A stretch of DNA of 64,000 nt from Cupriavidus necator (GTDB lineage: Bacteria; Pseudomonadota; Gammaproteobacteria; Burkholderiales; Burkholderiaceae): positions 124,001-188,000 of the forward strand of contig CP074382.1 in assembly GCA_022041995.1 (NCBI GenBank), in the 5' to 3' direction. The position numbers and the translations under genes were made by a program. Positions 38,183 through 47,087 of this stretch are shown piece after piece. Position 1 is the first letter of the stretch. Every line of letters starts with the position of its first letter. The notes under the pieces were generated by a model, which saw only the letters and a list, made by a program, of their open reading frames with translations, was not told the origin of the DNA and did not search any database.

Positions 38183-38266
38183 TCACTCTCTCCACGCTGT
38201 GTCGCAGTGTGGGCATTGGAGACGCCGAATTCATATACGTTCCATCAAGAACAGAACGCTACACTA
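37398..38266 (-). mobile_element. IS630-B copy 3, internally deleted
   Basis: Both ends and both CTAGs (37397-37400, 38264-38267) are present, but the element is about 870 bp instead of 1170. About 300 bp are missing between the codons for ARLV and a point just before HDYKRNG. It is a non-autonomous derivative. Confidence 0.92.
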
Positions 38267-39218
38267 GCTGGGGGACTATGACGGCCCTAATTAGAGAACC
38301 TTTTGTGCCGCCCGCAGGCAGTAGGCTGGCCTAGCCTGAGATGACTGAGAACGAGCAGAAGAGCTCGCCACTGGCTGTCCGTTCGATGCCGGCGGCAACG
38401 TGAGCCAGGTTGCAAGGGAGACCACGTACCAGATGCAATTGCAGATGCTGAACAGTATGCCGAGCCTGGGCGTTAGGCATGAGCAACGCCGCCGGCGCTG
38501 CGAGCGCCGGGCACGCCATGACGCGACATGCTAGGCCCAGCCCGCATTCAGATACAGTCTGCGCCCAATTGCCGCCGGCCGGCATCCAATTGCAGGGGGT
38601 TGCCTACCTTCTCGCACTTTCGCTGTCGTGGCCGAATCCGCTGGCGTAGGGTTCGTGTGCACGATCGATCATGTCTTCTCTTGACAACCATTTGGTCATG
38701 ACGAAGTTCACGTAGGTGACGCTCACTGAGGCGTATCCACAAGATGTGATACTTTGTGATGACGCTATGCTGGTCATGGCGCCAGTATGTCTAGATCGTG
38801 CGCGATCAGACAATTGCACTGCAGTTGACGGTGGTCTGCATGCGCTATGCGTTCCATGCAATCCCATGTTCGTCAGTAGGTCAATGAGGCAAGAAACCTC
38901 AATCCTTTCGTGAAGACGACGTATGCGCTCAGGCGTGAGACCTCGTCTGTGTAGATCGTACGCTGAAGTTCGTGCACCAACTCATCGAAGTTCAGCAACG
39001 CAATGTAGTTTTCGGCAAAACCCCACGTTTCTGAAATAATTGCACCGAAGATCGAAACCCTTTAGGTAGAGCTTTCGCACAGACAGAAGCGCAGTCGAGG
39101 GTGAAGATCGAAACCGAGAAATTTCAATACGGCCATTCCCTAGTTCATATCCGCGCCTGTGCAAGTTGGCAAGAAACGCGTCCTGAGAAGATATTCTGAG
39201 GCGACGCTTGCGTCAGTC
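38267..39218. other. Intergenic, no confident gene
   Basis: About 950 bp of short frames on both strands, none with a ribosome site and a recognisable motif. Confidence 0.5.
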
Positions 39219-39761
39219 TTATACGTGGTCTTTTCCTTTTGTCATTCGCGTATCCGTTTCGCGGTAGCCAGACGTCCGGTATAGGCCAAGCGCGTGCGCA
39301 TTGTTCGAATTGACAAACACCTCCGCAAAGGTGAGTCCGCGCTCCCGCATCCATGCATCGGCCTGTTGGATGAGCTTCCGGCCAATACCTTGGCCTCGCC
39401 AGGCAGGCAATACATAAATCCAGCTTAACACTCCAATCCTCTCACAGAGATACCATTCGGGACGGGACTGGGCATAGATCAGCCCGCATATAGCTCCGTC
39501 AATCCAGGCCACGCGAACATAGCGCTCAGGGTCTCCGGCGGCCGCTCTTAATTCGGCCCAGTCACGCTCGACCAAGCCATTCTCCTCGATATGGGCACAT
39601 AACGCCGCCTTTCCTGTCACCCTGCCGACGGTCGTGTGCCAGTACGTCAAATGATCAAGCAAAAACTCGCGGATCCATGGTCGCACGTGTGCTTCGTCCG
39701 CCTCTGCCAATTCGCCAAATTGCACTTCATGTATGCCTGCTATCTGGGATAAGCTATTCAT
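39219..39761 (-). CDS. GNAT-family N-acetyltransferase
   Basis: A 180-residue cytosolic acetyl-CoA-dependent acyltransferase. Acetyl-CoA-binding motif A is VLPAWRGQGIGRKLIQQADA (R/Q-x-x-G-x-G/A). A GNAT beta-bulge region with ALGLYRTSGYRETDTRM follows. The ATG lies at 39759-39761. The frame is intact, stands alone, and its substrate cannot be told. Confidence 0.87.
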   Translation of the reverse strand: MNSLSQIAGIHEVQFGELAEADEAHVRPWIREFLLDHLTYWHTTVGRVTGKAALCAHIEENGLVERDWAELRAAAGDPERYVRVAWIDGAICGLIYAQSRPEWYLCERIGVLSWIYVLPAWRGQGIGRKLIQQADAWMRERGLTFAEVFVNSNNAHALGLYRTSGYRETDTRMTKGKDHV

Positions 39762-40350
39762 GATCTGAGGCCAAATGGGTCATAGTTCCAAGGGCACTGC
39801 CCAAGTAACGCACTATAGAGTGGGAGTATTGGGCTCGGCTTAGAGAAAGCTGAGTCGTCGCCAGTGCCGTGCTTTTCGAGGCGGCGGCGCAACACCGCGA
39901 AGGTGCACGATACGCGAGTCCTTTTATCTCAACAGGGAGCGCGAGCATCTATCCGATGACTCGCCCTCCTTGTGTTCATGCAATACACCGGCCAGCGTGC
40001 GACCCTGTTACACCGTCCCCGGCTCGCTCCAGCCAAAGCAACATCCAGGCCTGACTTGTACAAGGTTGTAGGCCCACGGCCGGTGCTGGGGGGATTGGCG
40101 AGATCTCAAGTCACGCGGAACTATAGTTGCCCTGTTTTTCAGGACCGCTACCGGCAGCAATACTGGCTCGCTAAGCCAGACGCTCGGCGATCAAGACAAC
40201 ACACCAAACGACACTGACCACTCCGCCGTGGAAGAGAACCAAGCACGCCGACGAGGTGATCTTCTATTGAGCCGACATTCCGGCGGCTGATCGGATTGAC
40301 ACATAACTTGATATAGGTCAAGGCACCGCGGCGGCTGGCTTGGTAAGGTT
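39762..40350. other. Intergenic; contains a CTTGTACAAG palindrome
   Basis: No gene seen. CTTGTACAAG at 40055-40064 sits in a stretch of about 35 bp (40031-40066) that recurs at 54400-54436. A TTGACA hexamer lies at 40296, without a good -10 at the usual distance, upstream of the RNA candidate. Confidence 0.4.
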
Positions 40351-40453
40351 TGACAAGTCATGGAGATGCGGGGGCGCTCTTCATGACTTGTCAACTCGTT
40401 TCCAGAATGGAAACTTCACCCGCACCGGTTCGCCGGTGCGGGCGTTTCTTTCT
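40351..40453 (+). ncRNA. Candidate small structured RNA with intrinsic terminator
   Basis: Three consecutive hairpins are encoded. The first is a perfect 12-bp stem TGACAAGTCATG / CATGACTTGTCA around a 19-nt G-rich loop (40351-40393). The second is GTTTCCA-GAA-TGGAAAC (40398-40414). The third is a 10-bp CCCGCACCGG-TTCG-CCGGTGCGGG stem followed by CGTTTCTTTCT. No protein frame explains this conservation of pairing. Size and architecture fit a bacterial sRNA; the 5' end is unknown. Confidence 0.6.
40419..40453 (+). terminator. Rho-independent terminator with UUCG loop
   Basis: A perfect 10-bp GC-rich stem with a TTCG tetraloop, followed by CGTTTCTTTCT. The strongest terminator in the window. 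Confidence 0.85.
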
Positions 40454-40801
40454 GTACGGGCGGTCCGGCCACCTAGGGAGGCGGTTTGGTGTGCTGACGG
40501 GCGAGTCTGTCCGCGTATGCCAATTTGGCCAGCGACTAAGGGGCCGTAACCGGCCGAAACCGAACTCTGGCTGACGAGCATGCCAAAGACAATACCCCCG
40601 CGCGGCCACTACTGAACCCACGCCGCACGCGCGCCTCCCGCTGGATAGTCCCAAAGGCGATGACGAAGCATTCCGTGGTGCGAATTGCGACAGCGATAGC
40701 AATGGGTTGCGTTCTATAAGCACGGCGACCTACCCGTGGGGCTGTGACAACTAAGCAGATCACAGTACGGTCGTCGCGGCGCGGAGCCGGCCTGATTGGG
40801 T

Positions 40802-41251
40802 TCAGGCCGTACGATCTGGTCGGCGCGAAGCTTGAAACTCCGCGGTGTATCGGATCGCCTGTTCACATTGTTCCAGCGACAATGCATGAATGCTCGGTGT
40901 TGTGACATCCAGATCAAGGGATGCAATAAGCCATTTCATGGCTTTGCCACGGGCCTCGAAGGCATTGACCCTGTCGCGCCTTATCTTTGCCGCGACCAAT
41001 GGTTCGAGCGCATCGTGCAGCCGCATCTTTCGCTCCCGCAACGCTGCGTTGGCCAGCCGCCCCAGTGGCACGTTGTGCTTACTCCGTGTCCGCACGCCGA
41101 TCCAGGCTTGACAGGCGGCGCAAATCCACACAGGCCCGTGGTCATCGAGATAGGGATACGCCTCCTCGCCCGCGCTTGCAAGGAGCGCCCTGGCGCCACA
41201 GTACTCGCAGACGGGCTGGGGAAGCGCAGGAATTGGGCGACCAACGCGCAT
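40802..41251 (-). CDS. Zinc-finger-containing protein (DUF3268-like)
   Basis: 149 residues. Two paired Cys knuckles, VCEYCGARAL and WICAACQAWIGV, suit zinc binding. A DHGPVWICAACQA core and a helical tail match the small zinc-finger domain often found on plasmids and phages (DUF3268). The ATG at 41249-41251 is chosen because GGAGGT lies 6 bp upstream; a TTG 7 codons earlier is less likely. Role unknown, probably nucleic-acid binding. Confidence 0.7.
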   Translation of the reverse strand: MRVGRPIPALPQPVCEYCGARALLASAGEEAYPYLDDHGPVWICAACQAWIGVRTRSKHNVPLGRLANAALRERKMRLHDALEPLVAAKIRRDRVNAFEARGKAMKWLIASLDLDVTTPSIHALSLEQCEQAIRYTAEFQASRRPDRTA

Positions 41252-41949
41252 TAATGGACCTCCGCAGCGCAAGATGCGAAATCAAACGGGATGGGGTCGA
41301 CGCTATGCGCCAGACGGTGTTTGCAGTACGGCTGCTCGCGGTCATTGAGGACTGCATCGACAAGTGGTCATTCTTGGCACCGAGATGCAACTAGGCTGGC
41401 ACGTGCTCAGGCTTGAAGCGTACGATGCAACGGCTGGCCTGTGCAGGCACGTCCTGAGGCGGCTCGTCGCTCGTTGGGGGCTGACAAAACCAATGAAGAT
41501 CGTCATCCTTCTTCCACGTCCCAATGGTGAATGAACGCGTCGGTTGTGCTTGCGCCAAGCAATATGGCGAAACGGTGGGGGTTCGGTCCATCGGCGCACT
41601 GCAGAGTTGCGTGGACATATATCGCCTCGAATCTGATTGGCAGCATTCAAATGTAGGCGCAAGGGATGTAGCAAGGCCGTCCTCTCACCGCCCGGCGATT
41701 CAGTATGCCTGCCACTACGACGCCCCTTGCTGGAGCCAGCCGCGAATACCAGAATCGCTGGAGCTGTCAGATGCCCTGCTATGAAGGTCTCGGTGAAGAT
41801 GAAGTTACAAGCTTGAAATTACCCCGATCCTGCAGGGGATGAGGGCCCCATTTCCGGGAAAAAATCCTCTACAAAAGTAGAGGCGGCGGCGTCAAATCCA
41901 TGCACAAATTAGCAAGGCTCGCCATGCCGCCAGCAAGGTGAAAAGGCTC
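41252..41949. other. Intergenic, no confident gene
   Basis: About 0.7 kb between the zinc-finger gene and the cold-shock gene; only short unsupported frames. Confidence 0.5.
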
Positions 41950-42153
41950 TCATAGCTTGCGAATCTTGGACGCCTGCGGCCCCTTCATACCTTGCGTGAT
42001 TTCAAATTCTACTTTCGCGTCCTCCTCCAGTAACTTGAAGCCGGATCCTTGGATCTCCTTGTAATGGGCGAATAAGTCTTTGCCGCCATCATCAGGCGTG
42101 ATGAACCCATATCCTTTTTCACCGTTGAACCACTTTACAGTACCAGTCGCCAT
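41950..42153 (-). CDS. Cold-shock protein (CspA family)
   Basis: A 67-residue single OB-fold cold-shock domain. [20 protein letters not shown] contains RNP1 (KGYGFITP). RNP2 is [10 protein letters not shown], where most family members have VFVHFS. It binds single-stranded RNA/DNA as an RNA chaperone. About 450 bp upstream are gene-free up to the tRNA, room for the long regulatory leader usual for csp mRNAs. Confidence 0.93.
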   Translation of the reverse strand: MATGTVKWFNGEKGYGFITPDDGGKDLFAHYKEIQGSGFKLLEEDAKVEFEITQGMKGPQASKIRKL

Positions 42154-42614
42154 TTCATCCTCGAAATTGTTACATGTTTGGGCTTCATCGCCACATCTCC
42201 CGTATTGAGACCTAGCGTGATTGCTAGCATAACTTATGCCACGTACTGACACCATGACAACCTCGTAACAAAACTTTAAACAAGCCTTCTGAAGACCACC
42301 ACGCTTCCATCGTGGCGCGTAGCGAAATTGTGACGACAGTTCCGACCCACCGACGTGGTCCGCCGGTTGGCCTACTGTGTGTGCCATGAGTCCGCGCTTT
42401 AAATGCCATGGCATCTTCTTGGTTGCCTGCCGGAAAAGTGTATGCACTAAGCCCTTAGATGAACGACACGGCAGTTAGTTTCCGCTTGTCGTAATCGCCC
42501 GAAGAAAAGAGATCACTTTGCGAGGACTTTGCGCGCATGTCGATGACTTGCAAAGGATGGTCAATCAGGGCTGATATCGCCGATCCTAGCAAATGAGCTA
42601 TGAATCATCGCGCC

Positions 42615-42702
42615 TGGTGAGTCGCGTGGGATTCGAACCCAGGGTGGGAAGTCTCCGGCGGATTTAGAGTCCGCTGCCTGCAACCAACACGGCGAGCGGC
42701 CC
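42615..42702 (-). tRNA. Class II (Leu-like) tRNA with CUA anticodon (amber-type), CCA encoded
   Basis: An 88-nt cloverleaf on the minus strand. Acceptor GGGCCGC/GCGACTC (one C-A mismatch, one G-U); 3-bp D stem GCC/GGC with a GG-containing loop. Anticodon arm GCGGA-CTCTAAA-TCCGC, giving CUA at 42665-42667; 15-nt variable arm with GGA/TCC. T arm CTGGG-TTCGAAT-CCCAC (one C-C mismatch), discriminator A, then genomic CCA. The long variable arm, 3-bp D stem and A73 suit tRNA-Leu. The anticodon loop differs from a tRNA-Leu(CAA) loop by one base, as in the Escherichia coli amber suppressor supP (leuX). The mismatches leave open that it is a pseudo-tRNA. Confidence 0.7.
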
Positions 42703-43635
42703 TGTGCCCGACCCAGTTTCTAGCCCGAAGTTCGCTCCATCAAGAAGTACCGTACTTCGATCATGTTGAGCAACCATCGCCGTGCGGTGACGCAGAGAAG
42801 GCCGTGGGAGCCCGTGCAAGCGTTGTTACCGACGCGCATTTACGCATCTAACTCCGGCTCCATTTTCGTACTAGGTAATGGTATGCCCATGTCGCAAGTC
42901 AGTCCAGTAAAAAGCCGTGTCACGTCATAACGCCTATTTAGGGCGGTTCGCGGGCGCCGAACGGCAACTGAGTTTGCCACCCGGGGCATGCGCGCCAGTC
43001 GGGCCGACTAACCTCATGCAAGGCACGCAGATTCATTATCGAATCTTATTTTCGCCTCTTGAAACCTGCCTTCGCGCGCGACCATGGCGGGCAGACCGCC
43101 CTACCTTCTTCCAGCTGTTTGGCTGTTTGCACAGGACTGAGCGTTCCAGCGTAAAGCCGCCTGCTCGCCATTGTCACAGCCGGCCATGCTTTCGCTCGCC
43201 GACCAAGAACTGCCCCTTAATTTTGTCTTCGCCGACCCAGGGGCTGCAGCCCTTCGGTTTTGGTGGCTCAAATGACCGCTGCCACCAGCACCGGCCATTC
43301 GCTTTTTCGCGGACCAAACGACTGCAGCACCTCCATGACCTGCCACTGACCAGGCGCCTCGCAGGCGACGACCATGGCCAGCGGTTCCACGCGCTTAGCG
43401 GCAGCTCTCAGATGCTTCGAACTCACAGTACCGAACCGAGGCGGCAGTTTCTGACCTAGCCCGACAGGCCTACACAAATCCTGGCGGTTCCACCCGTCGC
43501 ACTAGCCGAGCTCCGTCTTTTGCAGTCACATTCGCATCTCCCGGCCTGGCCATCAAGTCGCGAAGCGATTAGCCTCCAACTTCTGGGTCAGCCGGCAGGA
43601 AGTCCGTTAAGGCCTTTCAGATAAAGGCCAGTGTA
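42703..43635. other. Intergenic, no confident gene
   Basis: About 0.9 kb with long but featureless overlapping frames in GC-rich sequence. Confidence 0.45.
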
Positions 43636-43783
43636 TTCAACAAATAGGCGCGCCGATCGCCTTGATCAACTTGTCTTGCGCCAGGCGGCACTTGTTGGAC
43701 AACGACTCGATGTCCACACCGATCGGCGCGCGTATTCGATTCAGCCCATCGACCTTGAGCGGATTTCCGGGAAGAAATCGGAT
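43636..43783 (-). pseudogene. Possible XdhC C-terminal scrap
   Basis: The minus strand reads PLKVDGLNRIRAPIGVDIES, similar to the RAPIGLDIG signature near the end of XdhC/CoxI proteins, then diverges. It lies just after an adenosine-deaminase-family gene, and such genes neighbour xdhC in purine clusters of Burkholderiales. Very short, low confidence. Confidence 0.25.
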
Positions 43784-43784
43784 T

Positions 43785-44828
43785 TTAAGCTAGGCCCTCT
43801 ATGAATGAGTAGCGCTTGGCCACCTGAAATTGATGGCGCAAGTCGCCGACTGACAGTCCTTCTGCCATGGCGGCGGAGTGATCATCGACTAGGCCGCGCT
43901 GGTGGATCCCTGGGTTATCCGAGCAGATGACGAACGGAACTCCGTGACGCCGAAACTCTTGTAGCGGATGTGCCTCCTCGGAAGACACCGCACCGGTCAA
44001 GCGGTTGCTGATCGGGCACACCTCGACACAAACGTCCTCCTTTGCTAGGAGATCCATCAACTCAGGAACCTTACTGGCAGCCGTTCCATGCCCAATGCGG
44101 TCAGTTCCAAAGAGCTCGATCGCTGAGCGCACATTCTCCGCTCGGCCGGTCTCACCCGCATGGATTGTGATTCCAAGCCCGAATCGGTCTTTGGCCTCGC
44201 GGAACAACGATGGCAGCTGTGCGGGATATGACATCTCTTCATCGCCCGCGAGATCGAGACCGACCACATCGTCCGGCTCGCCCAGATCCTGGTAGGCCTG
44301 CAGGAGGGCGGTCAGCGCAGTCGCGCCATAGTCGCCGCGCGTCACTGTGAGAATCAACCCGCGCCGGATATTCTGACGCTCTGCTGCGTCTCTGGTGGAT
44401 TCGATGAGGCGTTCCAGCGCTTGAGTCGGTGAGCACTTTTGCAGAGTAGCGAGGTACAACACGCTGCTTCGAAGTTCGACGAAACGCACGCCGTTGGCGG
44501 CCATGTTGGCTAGGGCAGCAATGCAAAGACGGTCCAGGTTCTCTCGCTTCCTTGGAAAGAGGCGTAGAATCTGCCATGGTGTTAAGTACGCCGCTAGTGA
44601 CTTGCAAGGGGTGAGGCGGAGCAAGTCCCGCGTGATCTCAAAGCCCCGTGGAAGAACAGTAGTTTCATCGGCAAGAATATTTTTGATGGTCGACGCCGGG
44701 ATCGCTCCGTTTAAGTGCACATGGAGTTCTGCGCAGTTACCAACGCTGGCTGAGACTGGCCCGTCTTGGCGTTCCCCCTCGCTGCTGGCATCGAGCATCC
44801 CTGGCAGATCAAGTTGCCGTTCGTTCAA
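43785..44828 (-). CDS. Adenosine deaminase family protein
   Basis: A 347-residue metal-dependent TIM-barrel hydrolase that would deaminate adenosine or a related purine (adenosine to inosine). The metal-binding HxH motif is ELHVHLNGAI, the catalytic HAGE is in ITIHAGETGRAENV, then DRIGHG, VEVCPISNRLTG and the metal-binding Asp in ICSDNPGIH. The frame opens at a TTG preceded by AGGGACA; an ATG ten codons later is an alternative. The short distance to an XdhC-like scrap hints at a former purine-catabolism locus. Intact. Confidence 0.85.
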   Translation of the reverse strand: MNERQLDLPGMLDASSEGERQDGPVSASVGNCAELHVHLNGAIPASTIKNILADETTVLPRGFEITRDLLRLTPCKSLAAYLTPWQILRLFPRKRENLDRLCIAALANMAANGVRFVELRSSVLYLATLQKCSPTQALERLIESTRDAAERQNIRRGLILTVTRGDYGATALTALLQAYQDLGEPDDVVGLDLAGDEEMSYPAQLPSLFREAKDRFGLGITIHAGETGRAENVRSAIELFGTDRIGHGTAASKVPELMDLLAKEDVCVEVCPISNRLTGAVSSEEAHPLQEFRRHGVPFVICSDNPGIHQRGLVDDHSAAMAEGLSVGDLRHQFQVAKRYSFIEGLA

Positions 44829-45295
44829 TCGCTGTCCCTGTATTTATTCATCGACTGCTCCCGGCTAACACCATCCGAGTTGCGTCAGAGGCCGCCGTTT
44901 CGGCAGGTCTGGCCCCTGGTGCAGTTAGCCGCCTTCTGGCGGCTACGCAGTCAACGCCCGCCGTGCATACGTTGAGAGCCATTATATCCGTATAGGGGCG
45001 TACCGTGAGTTGCTGGCGCTATGAATCGCCATTGGGCGCCGCGCTACGTTCCTTGCCAGATCGAGCCGGCACACACATTTTAGGTCATCCAGGCCGTGTT
45101 CCATCGAACGGCCAACTTCACTGACCGATAATTCTTGGTCTCGTACTATCCGTATCACTTCCAGCTTGGATTGGCATCAAATTGTCGGCGCCCTTCTTGT
45201 CACCTACTTTTTTCCTCGTCGATATGGGATTGTCCTCCTATCGAGATGTCCGAGAAGCCTAGGCAACTAGAGCAACGAGGGTGCGTAGATTGGAT
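44829..45295. other. Intergenic, no confident gene
   Basis: About 470 bp between the deaminase and IS1595-C; nothing recognised. It ends with the IS1595-C target sequence GATTGGAT (45288-45295). Confidence 0.5.
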
Positions 45296-46406
45296 CATGC
45301 TTATCCGGTTGTCTCCCAAGCCCTCTACCGATAGTATGTTGGTCATCTGTGCCACCCCGGGGCAACCATGGTTATTGACGTGCTTGACCGAGGCGATCTA
45401 CCGTTTCCGGGCTCGCTGCCGGAGTTTCAGCGGATGTTTCCAGACGAAGCGGCATGCATGGCCTACCTTGAGCGCGCTCGATGGAGCGATGGGTTCATTT
45501 GTGACCACTGTGGCTTGCTTGGTGAGCCGTACCGCTTTGCCAATCGCCCCGGCGTTTTCCGTTGTCGCCATTGCACACGCGACACGAGCCTCACTGCTGG
45601 CACCGTCATGGAGCGCACGCACACACCGCTGTCGGTTTGGTTCTGGGCGGCGTAACTGGTCGCCAGTCAGACACCTGGCATGTCGGCCGTTCAGTTCCAG
45701 CGCCAACTCGGCCTGTCGCGTTACGAGACCGCCTTCCAGATACTCCACAAGTTGCGCGCCGGCATGGTGCGCCCCGACCAGGATCGGATCGGTGGCAAGC
45801 CTGAGGAACACGTCGAGGCCGATGAGGCCTACGTCGGTGGGCGTACTCGCGGCAAAGGCAGGGGCGTGCACGACATGGTTCTTGTGGCCGGCGCTGTCGA
45901 GGTTCGGCAACGCAAACTTGCCGGCAGCCGCAACAAACGCAAGAGCGGACGGTATGCCGGACGAGTTCGGCTCGCTCTGGTTCCTGACCGAAGTGCCCGG
46001 TCGCTGGGCGGATTCATCGAGCGTACCGTTGCACCCGGCGCAACCATCATCACCGACGACTGGAACGGTTATGCCAAGCTGGGCGAGCGCGGCTATGGCC
46101 ATATCGCCATCGCGCAGCGCGGTGAGATGCAAGTGACCGAATCCTTCCTGCCGATCATTCACCTTGTGTTCTCCAATCTCAAGACCTGGCTGCGCGGAAT
46201 TCATCACGGTGTCAGCCCGCAGCACCTGCAAGCCTATCTCAACGAATTCACCTTCCGCTTCAACCGTCGTTTCTATCCCTTCAATGCATTTCGCTCCCTG
46301 CTCGGCATCGCTGGTGACGTCACCGCGCCGACCTATGCCGAGCTCTATGCCAAAAAATCCCTACCCACTACATCTAGTAGGTTTGGGAGCTAACCGGATA
46401 AGCACG
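45296..46406 (+). mobile_element. IS1595-family element copy C, complete ends, dead transposase
   Basis: 1111 bp with ends CATGCTTATCCGG / CGTGCTTATCCGG. An 8-bp target duplication GATTGGAT lies at 45288-45295 and 46407-46414. Confidence 0.95.
45368..46393 (+). pseudogene. IS1595 transposase copy C with nonsense codon
   Basis: Same 341-codon frame as copy A, but codon 96 is TAA (GCGGCGTAACTGG) where A has TAT. The remainder, including EADEAYVGG, is intact. The same nonsense change is in copy B. Confidence 0.92.
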
Positions 46407-46508
46407 GATTGGATGTCACTAAGTTCTCGGCCAAACAGGTCCAGCTTGCATGGAGGGTTCGACGGCAACATCACCAACGCACTTGATCACCGGCAGTCAG
46501 CGCCGGAT

Positions 46509-46522
46509 TTGATCTTGATCAA
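46509..46522 (+). promoter_or_regulatory. FNR/ANR-type box (copy 1)
   Basis: TTGATCTTGATCAA is a perfect TTGAT-N4-ATCAA site for FNR-family oxygen/NO-responsive regulators. The following about 230 bp, to the start codon at 46753, are conserved with the region at 62714-62945. Confidence 0.65.
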
Positions 46523-46752
46523 CTGCAGGCCAAACGGGCACTCTGTCTACCTTGCCTCGCCCTTACCACGCCACTTAAACTTTCCTTACCATTTCTTCGT
46601 AACGTCCGCAGGAATGTTGCACCTCGCGATTTCGGTAATTACTGGCATCGACGAAAACAATTGCTGTCAGCCCTAAGGTTTGGTCGCGGTGGTATTCTGC
46701 AAATATTGGAATTGTGGTTCGACATTGGACTTTCAATTTTAAGGATCCAATC

Positions 46753-46812
46753 ATGTTCAACATCAAGAACGCAGTGATCTGCGCGCTAGTGACCGCCACT
46801 GTGCGGCAATAG
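46753..46812 (+). pseudogene. Truncated gene start behind FNR box (copy 1)
   Basis: AAGGATCC precedes an ATG giving MFNIKNAVICALVTATVRQ and a stop. The hydrophobic pattern looks like a signal-peptide start. The homologous site at 62945 starts MSDIKNAAVGALVA. The rest of the gene is missing in both. Confidence 0.45.
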
Positions 46813-47022
46813 CCCTCCAGTATGCGAGCCATAGTATCCAGGACAGGAATTCGTTTGAATTGGCATTGTGGACAGCGGCGTATGTACATGAGGATCATGA
46901 ACAAGCAGTAAAGAAGATCAGACGCGCTATGAATATTGAAACGCTCTTTCTGATTTGTGACCCCCAAATTGTACGCTTATTCCAACATTTTCGGTTTTTT
47001 ACCATAGTTTTTGAGGAATGCT

Positions 47023-47076
47023 ATGCAAGTGAAGCCAAGCAAGAACATCTCCTCTGACGTGTTGGCGACGCAGTAA
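47023..47076 (+). CDS. Possible 17-residue peptide ORF upstream of the PurC-like cassette
   Basis: GAGGA lies 6 nt before an ATG that encodes MQVKPSKNISSDVLATQ. It could be a leader or precursor peptide, or the genuine start of the next gene separated by a one-base frameshift (the downstream frame is open from 47058). Not decidable from sequence. Confidence 0.3.
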   Translation: MQVKPSKNISSDVLATQ

Positions 47077-47087
47077 ACGTCAACGCG

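Noticed and set aside
40296..40324. Sigma-70 promoter for the small RNA candidate
   Set aside because: TTGACA is present at 40296 but no acceptable -10 lies 16-18 bp downstream, so the promoter was not annotated.
43785..44828. Adenosine deaminase considered as part of a RADAR-like phage defence system
   Set aside because: The protein is a small metabolic-type deaminase and no RdrA-like ATPase or other defence gene adjoins it.
46575..46967. 130-codon minus-strand frame over the first FNR-box region
   Set aside because: It runs antisense to the conserved promoter block, and the homologous block at 62.7 kb does not keep the frame.
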